Positions 12,351 to 23,982 of a DNA stretch of 64,000 nucleotides are shown here, in pieces. Position 1 is the first letter of the stretch. Each line of letters starts with the position of its first letter. Under the pieces are notes generated by a model. That model saw only the letters and a program-made list of their open reading frames with translations. It was not told the origin of the DNA and searched no databases. Both the position numbers and the translations under genes were made by a program. Origin of the DNA: Cryptomeria japonica (Eukaryota; Streptophyta; Pinopsida; Cupressales; Cupressaceae); NCBI RefSeq assembly GCF_030272615.1, contig NC_081409.1, positions 204,783,864 to 204,847,863 of the forward strand. The letters run 5' to 3'.

Positions 12351-14567
12351 CATTGATGGCAACACTCATGAGAAATTTCAAAAAGTGTCCAAAATGTGTA
12401 GTCCAAAATTTTTTTACCAAAAAGAATGTTTACCAAAAATATGAAGGGCTCCCCCTGAGCATATGATTCCTGTCTTTGAACTTTCTCATCCTACTACTCC
12501 CCTTTGGCATCAATGACAAAGTTTGTCAAGATGTTAGTAGAGTTTGTAGTTACATCTGTCCATATCCTCAACCCTATAGTTGGGTAGTTATTATCTGAAA
12601 AAGATCGCCCAAAATTAAGTTTATACTATCCATAAACTTTTTGCTATCTTTTATTGTTGTTTCAGTCCTCTTCACAGTACCGGTGAGATGCTGCAATTGC
12701 TCTATCGGTGTTTTACTTCCCTGTGCTAATGCCTCTGAGATTTCCTTCCGCAGAGATGCTAGATAGTCCAATCTTGGACTCAGTTTAGATCTCAAGTGTT
12801 TTGCCTTGTTTATTATTCTCTCTTTCTCTCTTTCTTGTTTAAGCAATTCTTCCTCAAAATTTGCTAACTTATCTTCAAAAACAAATAGTGAATCCGGTGA
12901 GTTGACAAAATTGTCTGCAAGCTTATTTATCTCATCATGTGTCTTGCTTATTTTCTTGTCAATATCTACAATCAAGAAGTTTGTTTTGCATGTGTCTTTA
13001 TACAAATTGTTATACTCTTTCAACAAACTACATAGTTCCGGTAGAAGTGTGTCAAAGTCTCTGTTACACTTCTTTATTTCTTCATCAAAGAATTTTTGTT
13101 TCTCCTTTTCTACCATGTCCTTTATTGATTCTTCCTTTATTTTCTCAATATTTCCAGAAATGTATTTACATAATGTATCCAACTGTTCTAAAGAATCTTT
13201 ATTATCTATATTACAATCAGGAGCAATTATCTTCAAAATTGGTATTGAATCATCTATTGCTTTATAAGCCTGTGAACTATAGTCAATTAATTTCTTAATG
13301 GATTCAAGTAATACCTCAGTCACATTAGTTGACTTGAATGTTGATGATGATCCAAGAGTCTGAGTGCCGGTGGAAATAACCATGCTTGTATTGACCTCTA
13401 GCAGGTCAGTTTGTGTTTGTATTTCTTTTAGCACTAGTTTTCCTGCTTCATTGCTTACCGGTGGCATTGTTTCCTTGTGAGCTTGTTCCGAAGCTTTTAG
13501 TTCTATTGGTTTCTCTGTTTGTGCCTCAAATTCCACCTTTTTCCTTATATCCTCTGCTAGTTGCTATGTATCTCCTGTTACCGGAGGCTCTTTAGCCATA
13601 TCTGACTTTTCAGTTGTATCTTTATCAACTGTTATGTTGATCTTTTGGGTATCAACATTTACAGTGTATAGGACTTCAGGATTTGGATTGCTATCCTCTA
13701 CATCCATGCTTTTTGTTGCCGGTTGGTTTTCAAGGGTTGTAATTTTTACAGGTGGAGGTAGGTTGTCTTTAACCTTTATGCTTGGAGGTCCACCAACTTT
13801 GCCTTTCCCTTTGTCCTTATCCTTCTGATATACCTTAATAGGCTTGGGATTCCTGTATTCTTCTTGTTTTTCCTTTTCAACCAAGGATATGTCCCAACCA
13901 TCTTCTGTTTCCTCTGTAAATTCTATAACTCTTCCTACCATCAGTGAAATATGTCGATGTGTAGTGGAGAAAACTGTCCGGTTTGCCTGAGCAATCAGAT
14001 CATCAATTTCCTTTGGAGAGTTTACCGAATATACAACAAGTAGTTTTTCTATTTTTATTTTCTTGTCTAATTCAAACACTCCTTGCCTTCTGGCCTCAAG
14101 TCTTTTGTATAAATCATTAGGAATTTCATTGATTACTTCCTGTAGACATATAAAAATGACCATATTCCTAAATGAATATTTTATGTTCATTTTTCTATTT
14201 GATTAAATCCAATTTAATTAAATTATCCACATTCTTCTATTTAATTAAGTAAATCACTTAATTAAATTCACTATACCCATTTAATGAATAAATCATTTTA
14301 TTCAATTAAATCCCCCTAGCCACTTTTAATTAAATTCAAATTTAATTAAATAGTTATCCTAAATTGAATAAATCAAATTTATTTAATTCCAACCAAATTG
14401 AATGAAAATCAAATAATTCAATTAAATCCTATTATCCTCCCCATCCACTTGCAAAATCCCAAACCCCTTCTTAACCCCTTCTAGAATATTCTAACCAATT
14501 CTAATTAACCTAAACCCCCTCTAAACTTTGTCACATCCCTAAGCAAAGGGAGGTCACTTCTCAAATA

Positions 14568-14705
14568 GCCCAAAGTCTTGGATAACCATTGAAGGTTTTC
14601 AACCTTCAACCACCAAAAACCCTAAAGTCTTTGAAAACCATTGAAGGCTTCCAACCTTCAACCACTTAATCCCCAAAGTCTCCAATAACCATTAATGGTT
14701 ATTTC
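14568..14705. repeat. Minisatellite in family-C LTR
   Basis: About three degenerate units of 50-60 bp, each with AGTCTTTGAAAACCATTGAAG followed by a short inverted repeat (TTGAAGG...CCTTCAA). Related copies occur at 29620-29805 in the inverted family-C LTR. Confidence 0.65.
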
Positions 14706-15061
14706 AAACCCTCCCACATGGTTAAAACATTTGTTTTGACTCAACCTCTATCCAACCCAAGGGTCTCATCAGGTCATTAATGCTTTGACCATGATTATCT
14801 CTTAATCATTTGCACAAAGGTTTATCTTTGGATTAGATCTTAATTCATTGGGTAAACCTAACTTAGACTTGACCCTTAGCCTTTAGATAACCATGAGGTC
14901 TCCTCAGGCCTTTAATGCCTCCAACCTCTTCTTTCAACCCAATCTGGTGTGGACATTTGTCACTATTTCATTGGTGCCAATTGTGCACATGGATCCCCAA
15001 CTTTCAAACTTGGCCTTTGATTAAGCCATTCAATCTTGACCATCCATTGCCCTGTTTGTGC

Positions 15062-15069
15062 TATAAATA
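15062..15069 (+). promoter_or_regulatory. TATA box of solo family-C LTR
   Basis: TATAAATA in the context GCTATAAATAGAGCTCTC, conserved in all family-C LTRs of the window (45759, 62437, and 29243 on the minus strand). Confidence 0.7.
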
Positions 15070-17563
15070 GAGCTCTCATTCCTCCATTCTTAACAATCAT
15101 CTTTCAAATTTGTAGCATTATACTTATGCTCAAATACTTTCAAGCTTTTCATCATCTTTATGTTCATCATTTAGCCTCTCTTTAGATCAGGATTAATCAT
15201 GAATATGCATGCTAAAGTAGTTTATTTATCATTTTAGCTCAATCATAGAGTAAATATAGTATGCTAGGATAGTATTCATACTAACCTCGTCATCTTACCA
15301 TTTAGTTTGTTGCATTTCTAGCATCTCATCTAGCTTATAACACATCTCATATTAAAAACAGTTAAAAATCTCTCTCGTTCTCATATTTGCCATCCCTAAG
15401 CCATTTTGCTCAGTAATCTGAGAGCAAAACATTGGTTTGAGGGACATTGTGAGATAGAGAACCATGGGACCCTCCTTGGGAAGCTGAGTAACACCACGTT
15501 ACTCCATAGCTTGCATCAAGAAGTCCTGTGTGTGTGTGTGGATTGGTATTTTACGTATTTTTCACATTTTAAATTCTAACAACCCACTTTTCCCACATAC
15601 ACTTCCATCAAAAACTTTTTGAACATGTCCATATGCAGTATTACACTCTCCTCAACTTGCCCTTTCTCATCAGCAGATAGGGTGTCATAAATTTTCCCTA
15701 TGTTTTTCAATTTTCCTTCCTCTGTGATCTCATTTAGCAAAATGTCTAGAGGTGCCAAGTCAGTTTTTATCTTTTTCTTTTTCTTAGGAGTTAGCTTCTT
15801 TTTAGGTGTGACCTTTTTGACCGGAGATCTAACAGCTTGTTGCTTATGCCTTGTCCTTCTAGGTGAAGGAGTTGTTGCCGGTGAGGGATCTCTTTTCCTA
15901 ACAACTCTTTTAAAGGTTGCTGGCATGTCACCTTTAGAAGAAGTACCTACCGGTGATAGATGAGCTTTAGGTTGTGGGGCTGCCAACTCATCTTTTGTTA
16001 TGCTGGTTTTCTTTAATACATCTTCCTTAATGGCCTTTGCTTGTCTGGATCCTTTCCTCACAAATGCCTCTACCTTCTTCACTCTTTTATTGGACTGTAT
16101 TTGGCTTTCTATGGTTTCAGCACTACCAAATACTTCTTCCTTAGGTTCTTTGGGGGCTTCCAGAAGTGCTTTGGCATAAGTTTCAACTATGTAGTCATCT
16201 GTCTCATAGCCCATTTCGGTTACCCAGATTGTCCTTGGGATGACTGCTTCCATCCATATTTCATCCTTTTTAATAACAAATCATATGTCATCTTTGTATT
16301 TATCTACAATTTTATGAGATAACCTTATCCTTTTCTTCATTTTTGTCTTCAATGCTTAGAAAAAGTCATGAATGTTGTTTTCTTTGTTCTCACCCATGGT
16401 ATTGAATAGTTCTGTCAATTGATTTCCTAGTGGTATGTCATATCCTAGTTCTTTATATCCTATACCGAGAACCTGTTTTGTTATATGAAGCATTAGGCAT
16501 ACTAATAGATTTCCAAATCTGAAAGTTCCTTTCTTATCCTTCTTTATCTTTCCAAGGTTGTCTATCAATTCATCCTTTAACCATTCACAGATGTCGATTT
16601 TTGCATTGTTTGTCACCATATCATAAGCACTCTTAATGCATAAACTTGAAACTGAGTTGAGTCTATTGGCATGAGTGGCTTTGTAACCTAATATCATGCT
16701 TATGAATCTCACATTTGTATCCTTTACATCATTAACCCTTAGAGATCTCTTATCATATGTTGCACCTGTTAGGTCTATGACTAAATCATTTGAAACCTTC
16801 TTGTTTTTGTCTGGTCTTTTACCGATGGCCGGTAACCCTGTGACAGCCTTTACCGCTTCCTTGGTGATCTTATGAATTGCATCTAACCAGAAAAATTCTC
16901 CATGAACTCTGCTTAACACTATCCTAATCACATCCTTAGGAAATTCAGGAATGCTAAGGATTTCTGTGAATCCTAAGGCTTCAATAACCTTGTGTTCAGT
17001 TTTAACATTGCCGGTATCATCACATATCTCGGTTTTATACATGGTTTTGATTTCCTCATCTCCTAACTCTTCAATGTTGCAGTTGATGTACATTCTAGGG
17101 TCTTCAGCATATACAACACCTTTAGGGATTTGAGAAAATACACTTAAGGTATCATCCTTCTTTGCTATTTCGAGGACTAACTGAAATACGGGCCTAGGTC
17201 TTTTAATTACTTCCACAACAGTAGGTTTCGCTATGTATTCAATTGCAGAGGTGGATGCCATGATTAAATACCTTTTTCTGTCTTGGATGGATGATTGCTT
17301 GGAGTGTGCTTGCTTCTTGCTCGAAATGCCTTATCTCAGAATCTTCGCGCTTCTCTGAAAGTTTGAAATCACGGTGAAATGAAATGGAGCCAAAACCTTA
17401 TTTTATAAAGTCTTTTTCACTATCTACCACATTAATTGCATGTCGGTTAAGTATTCACTTAACATTGTTTGCCGGTAATAAGTGATTTTCCACTTCTTAT
17501 CTCTAACCGGGGGAATAATAGCACATGTGTCATTAGATTGCCAAACCCTCAAGGAAATTTTCT

Positions 17564-18721
17564 TCAATTAGATGAAGAACTTCCTACCGGTGGAGCACTG
17601 CTTTGTCCTACCGGTGAAGCATCACTTTGTCCTGCCGGTGAAGCATTTGTTGGTTCTACCGGTGGAGGAGTATTCCCAATGTTTAGATCAGCTTTTCTAA
17701 TCCATTGCTTTGAGAATTCATGCTTAACCTCTTCAACCTTTTCTTTTCCTTTCAAGCTAGCACCTTTGTTGTCTACCGGTGTACCTTTACTTCTACAAAA
17801 TTTAGCAATATGCCCAATCTTGTTACATGCATAACAAGTTACATTATTTTTCTGAATAGCTTTCCCATAACCTATGCCGATTTGTGTTCTGCATTGATTA
17901 GATAAATGTCCAAATCTTCCACAAACATAACATCTCACATTCATTCTGCAGTTTTCAGAGTTATGACCAACTTTGTTGCATTTGGAACATTGACCGGTGG
18001 GTGTATTGATATTCTGATAATTCCTAGATCTACATTCATTTGCCCTATGACCATACTTATTACAGTTAAAACATTTTCCATTGAATTTATAAGCATTAGG
18101 TGGTCTTACTGGTTTGTTGTGATCCTGAGTATTTGCAGTACCGGAGCTTTCACCAACTTCAAAGCCAATTCTAGAAGTGTCACCTTTAGGTTTTTGATTC
18201 TTCAATAAGGTACCAAGTTCTTCTGAGATTTTCTTGAATTTTTCTTTATGTTGATTTACAGTTTCCAATTCCCTTTCCAAGATTTCTTTTTGTCTCATTA
18301 GTTCATTTGAGTCATTCTGAGTATGCATCAGATCTGTCTTCAACATGTCATTTTCATAGCTAAGTCTTGTGTTCTCATTTGCTGCATCACTTAGTCTTCT
18401 GGTCAATTCTTCTTCATTCTTCTTTCTGTCCTCAATCTCTTTGCAAAATCTCATAGTCATATCCTGCATTTCATTTTTTGTTGTCATGATCTCTTGTTTT
18501 AGCTTGCTTATCATATCATTAAGAGATTCCTTTTCATCATTTTCATTTTGCAATTTTTCACAAAGTTCTCTTCTCTTATTTCTTGTAACAGTAAGATTTT
18601 CTTGAAGTGCCTGAATGATATCTTGAGCTGCTCTTAAATCATCTTCTAATTTGATATTTTTCAACTTCTCTGCATCATAGTCAGTAAGAGCTCCTTCAAG
18701 TTGCTTCATCAGATTTTCCAT
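17564..18721 (-). CDS. Element D ORF1: coiled-coil protein with four CCHC zinc knuckles
   Basis: 385 residues; the first ATG (18721) lies about 70 nt after the primer-binding site, the usual place of gag. Residues 1 to about 185 are Glu/Lys/Asn-rich heptad-like sequence, probably a long coiled coil. Four knuckles of the form C-x2-C-x4-H-x4-C follow: CFNCNKYGHRANEC, CSKCNKVGHNSENC, CYVCGRFGHLSNQC and CYACNKIGHIAKFC. The C-terminal tail carries 8-residue repeats like DASPVGQS, encoded by a 24-bp tandem repeat at 17580-17670. CCHC knuckles bind single-stranded nucleic acid in Gag proteins, so an RNA-binding or packaging role is inferred. No typical UBN2 or retrotrans_gag capsid domain is seen. 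The frame is intact. Confidence 0.8.
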   Translation of the reverse strand: MENLMKQLEGALTDYDAEKLKNIKLEDDLRAAQDIIQALQENLTVTRNKRRELCEKLQNENDEKESLNDMISKLKQEIMTTKNEMQDMTMRFCKEIEDRKKNEEELTRRLSDAANENTRLSYENDMLKTDLMHTQNDSNELMRQKEILERELETVNQHKEKFKKISEELGTLLKNQKPKGDTSRIGFEVGESSGTANTQDHNKPVRPPNAYKFNGKCFNCNKYGHRANECRSRNYQNINTPTGQCSKCNKVGHNSENCRMNVRCYVCGRFGHLSNQCRTQIGIGYGKAIQKNNVTCYACNKIGHIAKFCRSKGTPVDNKGASLKGKEKVEEVKHEFSKQWIRKADLNIGNTPPPVEPTNASPAGQSDASPVGQSSAPPVGSSSSN

Positions 18722-18778
18722 CTTTACTGGTGTCAAGATCTTCCTCAAGCTGTTAGGCTTCTGAAAATAGAGGACCAA

Positions 18779-18790
18779 GCTCTGATACCA
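18779..18790 (-). promoter_or_regulatory. Primer-binding site of element D
   Basis: The minus strand reads TGGTATCAGAGC, complementary to the 3' end of plant initiator Met-tRNA, two bases after the 5' LTR. Confidence 0.9.
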
Positions 18791-18792
18791 AT

Positions 18793-19601
18793 TGTTAGGA
18801 TTCCCACAGATATTAAGAGGGGGGGGTGAATCAGTATCTAACCGGTGATAAGAATTTCTTAAGTTAAAACATGTAGAACATAAAATAGCAGTATACCGAT
18901 ATGCAAGAATTAATGCAATAAACAGAATCAAAAACATCCACCTGAAAAGAAAACCATAACACAAGATGTTTAACGAGGAAACCCGGTGTGGGAAAAACCT
19001 CGGTGGGATTTGTGACCCACAATATTCACTCACTGGCCAATAAGAGAATATTACTTACAATAGGGGCCTGCACATGCAGGAAGGCCAACTGCCTAGAGCT
19101 CACTGCTCAATGAGAAGTCACACTGACTTACAATGAGGATTATACTAATCCAATGACTTGTATTGCTTTACAATAGCATCTCCAATGCCAGATTCAGTAC
19201 TGGTTCTAACTCTATTCTTTACATATACCCTTGACCTATAATTCGCACATTAGGTCTGCCTAATAATTTTCTTTATGCTCGCTACATTACCTCTCTAAAT
19301 GTCTACAATGATCTCCTTTATATACAAGAGTCATTTTACAATTTGCCAAGTCGGCTTACAATAATCAACAAAATATTACATATCAAAAGTCCTGTCGGCC
19401 TCTATGCCGGTATACATCTTTTCTTCTGTGCCAGTGCCGGTGCCGGTGTAGAGTGATCTTGTTGACGTCGGTGCACTGTCTTGCCTATGTAATGCTTTGC
19501 CGATATGACGTCTTGCTGGTGCCATAGGATTGCAAGGTTGCCATCAATGACAAAACCTTCAATAACATACAATGTCTCATTGGAGTGTCCATATGCCAAC
19601 A
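18793..19601 (-). repeat. 5' LTR of element D
   Basis: The same 809-bp LTR as 11528-12336, ending TATGCCAACA on the plus strand, followed by the TAGGA duplication. It holds the presumed promoter at 19317-19324. Confidence 0.92.
19317..19324 (-). promoter_or_regulatory. TATA box of element D 5' LTR
   Basis: The minus strand reads TATATAAA (context CTTGTATATAAAGGAGATC); it is conserved at 12052-12059 in the other LTR. Confidence 0.65.
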
Positions 19602-19776
19602 TAGGATACCATACAACACATAACAACACCAAATGGTGTCCTAAGGGGTTATAGGACACCATATGACCCCTTAGGAGACCATATGACCCATAACTTGACA
19701 CCATATGATTTCCTAAGGGGTCATAGAACACTATATGACCCCTTAGGACACCATATGACCCCTTAGGAGACCATAA
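19602..19776. repeat. 20-bp satellite array, segment between elements D and A
   Basis: About 175 bp of the same flipping monomer, bounded by the D duplication on the left and the A LTR on the right. It shows that D and A inserted independently into one array. Confidence 0.93.
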
Positions 19777-21368
19777 TGATAACTTAATGATGAACGAATA
19801 GTACCAAACCGGTACTGAGAGGGGGGGGGGGGTGAATCAGTACAGACAAAAACACTGTCTTAAACCAGTTTGTCAACTAACACTTATGCACTAACAGACA
19901 AACAACAACACCGGTCCTTCAATAGAGTTCAACCGGCAAAACCCAGTATAACTGAGACAAGCAAAGACCGGTTGACACTTATCTTCTCATATAATCTAAC
20001 TCTTCATTCCCATTTCACCCTAATGCACGAACATGCAATATACCATCAAAGATGTACATATTACTGCAAGATCAACATGCATCACCACTTAATAGAAAAC
20101 AATCATAACATCACATGAAGAAAGCATCACACTTGACACACATATTTTTCATGTGGAAACCCAACTGGGAAAAACCACGGTGGGGATGAATACCGACAAG
20201 CTTATTTTTGAACTCTTTAGAAGTCCGCTCTGTTAGGAGCCTTGTCCGGTTAAAGACAGATACAATAGGTTCTGTTAGGAACTGATCTTGTTAGGGATCA
20301 CCCGGTTAAGGGATGGCTACAATACCTGGTTAAGGGTTAAACCCTGTTAAGGGTACCTTGTTAGAGGATTTCAAGAACTCAATAGCTAAAGGATATCAAT
20401 GACTCAGTAGCTTCGAGTTACCTTGTTAGAGGATTTTCAACAAGCCGGTTAAGGCTACCTTGTTAGGGGATTTCACAACTGTTGAAGTGGTTAAAGATCA
20501 ACAAGTATATCAATGACCTGATAATAGCACTCAATGCCAATGCAGATCCGCTTAAGCTCCTCTTCACCTTCTGCACTTACACTCTGCAGATATGACTTCT
20601 CTCCTCCGGTCTGGCAAGAATCATGTATCTCTTCTCTTAGATACACACACGCAACTTTTGCCAACAACTTTAGAAAGAAACACAACATCGACCTTGTAGG
20701 ACAACAGATAGGTTGGTAGCATAAACCCTAAACCCTAGACCTGTTAGGTTAAGGAATTCAAACGGTTCAATCCTGACCATTGATTATACTGTATTAAATG
20801 CAACAGATCTTGAATAAATCTCAAGACATTCTCCATTGTTCATTATCCACCGATTTCATGGCAGTTGATAATCCATCACGCGTTTTCACCGTTTACAAAC
20901 TTCGCACATTCCCGAGGTAGATAGGGATAGTCTTCTTCATGCAAGATCCTTCACGCGCACAAGGCTGACGTGGCAACACAATCTGTTCTTTGTTATACTG
21001 CTAACTCATCACACAAAGATCACCGATTGAGTCACACAGGCTTGAGGTACTCCAACCGGAAATCCTGAAGTGAAAACTACCTACCAACCGGTAGTCATAC
21101 AATGCTTCCATGTGCCAGTTCCCATGACTACATGTCGGTTCACCTTGACATGTCAGTTCATCTTGAACAAATATACCGCTTTACTTTGGCATATATCGGT
21201 TCTCACATATGTCAGTTCTCTCTTCATATCACATATTGACATCAATGACAACATACAATATCAATATCGGTTCTCACATATGCTGGTTCTCTCTTCATAT
21301 CACATATTGACATCAATGACAACATACAATATCATTATGTCTTCATACTGGTTCACATAATGCCAACA
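19777..21368 (-). repeat. 3' LTR of element A
   Basis: On the plus strand it runs TGATAACTTAATG to CATAATGCCAACA, 1,592 bp. It carries a G-run followed by GTGAATCAGTAC, many CCGGT/CCGGTTAAG motifs, a GTTAG-rich stretch at 20220-20500 and a telo-box-like AAACCCTAAACCCTAG at about 20724. Confidence 0.9.
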
Positions 21369-21382
21369 ATCTCCGCCTTTGG
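21369..21382 (-). promoter_or_regulatory. Polypurine tract of element A
   Basis: The minus strand reads CCAAAGGCGGAGAT next to the 3' LTR, one base different from the tract of element D. Confidence 0.75.
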
Positions 21383-21613
21383 CATTGATGGCAATATACA
21401 AAGATATCTCTCTGCTAACTCATCTTCTCTCCAATTTCTACAGATATCTTCACTGCTACACTTCTTCTCTCCCTTTGACAACAATGCCAAAGTGGAGACA
21501 CAAACATCCCTGTTCCATTATGCTGCTCCCCCTGAGGAGTAGCATCCTTCAACACATCAATAAACAAAAAATTTTTGACTATGCAATACCTGACTGATGT
21601 GGAACAAATACTT

Positions 21614-23982
21614 TTAATTTACCTCTTGAAGGGGCAATACCCCCAATTCACCTCTTAAATACACAAATGTAGTTTTTAGGAGAGGCTTGGTGAATATGTC
21701 TGCTAACTGCTCCTTACTGGAAACATGTTCCAATGCAATCTCTTTATTCTGAACCTTTTCTCTCAAGAAATGATACTTAAGCTCAAAATGCTTGGTTCTA
21801 GAATGTAAAACCGGATTCTTTGAAATATTGATAGCACTTGTGTTATCACAGAATATTCTTATCGGTTTTGATATAGGAACTTTGAAGCCATTTAATACAT
21901 GCTTCATCCAGATTGTCTGAGTGCAGTTCATGAAAGCTGCAACATACTCCGCTTCCGCTATAGACTGAGAGATACAACTCTGCTTCTTACTCATCCATGA
22001 GACCAGTCTACCACTGAGAAAGAATGCACCACCGGTTGTGCTTTTCTAGTCATCCACATTACTTGCCCAATCAGCATCTGTGAATACTTTCAGGTTGAAA
22101 TCATTGATGTATGGGTACCACAATCCATAGTCAACTGTTCCCTTCAGATACCTAAGAATCCGCTTGACTGCAATCAAGTGGGATTCTCTTGGACTTTTCT
22201 GGAACCTTGCAGTAATGCCAATTGCATGTGCAATATCCAGACTGCTATGCACTACATAATGCAACTTACCAATCATTGATCGGTATTCCTTCTCATCAAC
22301 CAATGCGGAATCATCCTCTTTTGATAATTTGCAACCGGTCACCATTGGTGTACCAACCGGTTTGCTATCTTCCATGCCAAAGGTCTTCAACACTTCTTTG
22401 ACATATTTGGACTAAGTGATAAAGATTCCATCTTTCATCTGCTGGATCTGTAGTCCAATGAAGAACTTAATCTCCCCTATGAGTGACATCTCAAACTCTT
22501 TCTTCATCTCATCAACAAACTCATGACTCATCTTGTCATCTCAACCAAAGATAATGTCATCAACAAAAACATCATAGATCAGGATCTGATCTCCTTCAGT
22601 CTTCAAGTAGATATTGCTATCTTCACTTGTCCTCTCAAATCCAATCTTCACAAGATGGGAATGTAGATGTTCATACCATGCTCTAGGTGCCTGCTTTAGA
22701 CCATATAAGGCTTTATGTAGCCTGTACACCATATCACTGTCTTCAGATAGGGAAAACTCATCTAGTTGCTCTATATACACCTCCTCTTCAAGTACACCAT
22801 TTAGGAATGCAGATTTTACATCCATTTGATATATCTTGAATCCTTTAAAAGCTGCATATGCAAGAAGCATACAAACTCCTTCCAATCTGGCTACAGGGGT
22901 AAAGGTTTCTCCATAGACTTCTCCTTCTTCTTGAGCATATCCTTTGCACACCAATCTAGCTTTGTTCCTAATCATTGTGTCATCCTCATTCAGCTTGTTT
23001 CTGAACACCCATTTGGTGCCAATGACATTTTTATGCTCCGGTCTGGGTACCAAAGACCATGTACTATTTTTCTCTATCTGGTCAAGTTCCTCTTCAATTG
23101 CCTTGATCCAGTCTTCATCTTTATGAGCATCTTTGAATGATTTAGGCTCAAATTCAGAGATCATACATGAGTTTTCTCTGATCTTTCCTCTTGTAAGGAT
23201 TCCTGCATCCTGATCTCCTATGATCTGCTTAGGATCATGATTCAGCTTGACATATCGAGGAATAGTCTTGACTGGTTCTTCTTGCTTTTCCTCTTCATCC
23301 TCATCTTCATCAGTATCAGCATTCACCGGTTCAGGAACACTGTTACTAGTACTTGGTTGACTGACAACCAGTTCCAAGAAGGTTGCATCCGATTCATTTA
23401 CAGCTTGCTCACTGTTGGTTTCCTCAGTTTTCTCAGAGGATTCATCAACTCTTATATTGATACTTTCCATAATTCTCTGAGTCCTATTGTTGTAACACTT
23501 GAGAGCTTTACTCTTGGTGGAATATCCTAGGAATATTCCCTCATCACATTTAGCTTCAAATTTGCCCTGATGTTCACTCCTCTTGATGTAACATTTGCTA
23601 CCAAATACCCTAAAGTAGCTAACCACAGGTGTCTTACCGGTCCAATACTCATAAGGAGTTTTGTCCTTACCTTTCTTGATGAGTACCTGGTTCATTGTGT
23701 AGACTGCAGTGCTTACCGCTTCTCTCCAAAAGGTGTGAGCTACCTTTCCTTTAATCAACATGGTTCTAGCTGCTTCAACCACAGTCCGGTTATTTCTCTC
23801 TGCTAGGCCATTCTACTGTGGAGTCTGGGAGGCAGACAGTTGCCTCTTGATGCCAAATTCTTCACAATACTTGTTGAATTCATTAGAAGTGAATTCCCCT
23901 CCTTGATCAGTTCTGAGGCACTTGATCCTTTTACCGCTTTCCTTCTCCACTAATGCTCTAAAAGCTTTGAACTTCACAAAGG
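21614..23982 (-). pseudogene. Element A pol, 3' part: integrase end, reverse transcriptase, RNase H
   Basis: One frame from the edge of element B (23982) to a stop at 21614. Order: integrase core remainder with LRTDQGGEF (second catalytic Asp) and GLAERNN (catalytic Glu); reverse transcriptase from about 23080 with [10 protein letters not shown] and FVDDIIFG; RNase H with FTDADWA, IAEAEYVA and FCDNTSA. Family role: cDNA synthesis and integration in cytoplasmic particles and nucleus. Internal stops at about 23815 (TAG), 22541 (TGA), 22394 (TAG) and 22046 (TAG) kill it; each fits a single C-to-T or G-to-A change. The 5' part is at 33753-35528. Confidence 0.9.

Larger units (their letters stand above)
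14141..15601 (+). mobile_element. Solo LTR of family C inside element D
   Basis: Starts TGTAGACATATAAAAATGAC and ends CCCACATACA, matching the ends of the LTRs of element C. A perfect target duplication CTTCC flanks it (14136-14140 and 15602-15606). A TATAAATA box lies at 15062-15069. It contains AATTAAAT-rich sequence near its start and a hairpin-forming minisatellite at 14568-14705. It splits ORF2 of element D while preserving the frame on either side. Confidence 0.93.
12574..17261 (-). pseudogene. Element D ORF2: very long frame of unknown function, split by a solo LTR
   Basis: Three open stretches (17261-16356, 16253-15602, 14140-12574) lie in one frame once the 1,466 bp of solo LTR plus duplication are discounted, about 1,074 codons in all. 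They are broken by three stops: one TAA and one TGA between 16356 and 16253, and a TAG at about 13566. Residues 1-300 form a globular, unrecognised region starting MASTSAIEY. The middle is rich in Lys, Pro, Ser and Thr with KKKLTPKKKKK-like basic runs. The last ~320 residues are highly charged and predicted coiled coil (QEREKERIINKAKHLRSK). No catalytic retroelement motif is visible. It follows ORF1, where pol would stand in an autonomous element. A remote link of the N-terminal part to plant transposon-associated domains is possible but not shown. Confidence 0.65.
11528..19601 (-). mobile_element. Element D: non-autonomous LTR retrotransposon without pol
   Basis: Two 809-bp LTRs (11528-12336 and 18793-19601) flank an internal region read on the minus strand, with a perfect 5-bp target duplication TAGGA (11523-11527 and 19602-19606) in the satellite. 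In element order: 5' LTR, PBS, ORF1 (zinc-knuckle protein), ORF2 (very long frame), PPT, 3' LTR. No reverse transcriptase, RNase H, integrase or protease motif was found. A solo family-C LTR at 14141-15601 interrupts ORF2. LTR ends, PBS and PPT resemble those of copia element A, suggesting mobilisation by copia proteins (inference). Confidence 0.9.

Noticed and set aside
12806-13298. Plus-strand open frames opposite ORF2 of element D
   Set aside because: Shadows of the minus-strand coding region; hydrophobic composition arises from the complement of a Lys/Glu-rich coiled coil.
20722-20740. Telomere-like AAACCCTAAACCCTAG
   Set aside because: Only about two units, present in both LTRs of element A; more likely a telo-box-like promoter motif than an interstitial telomere.
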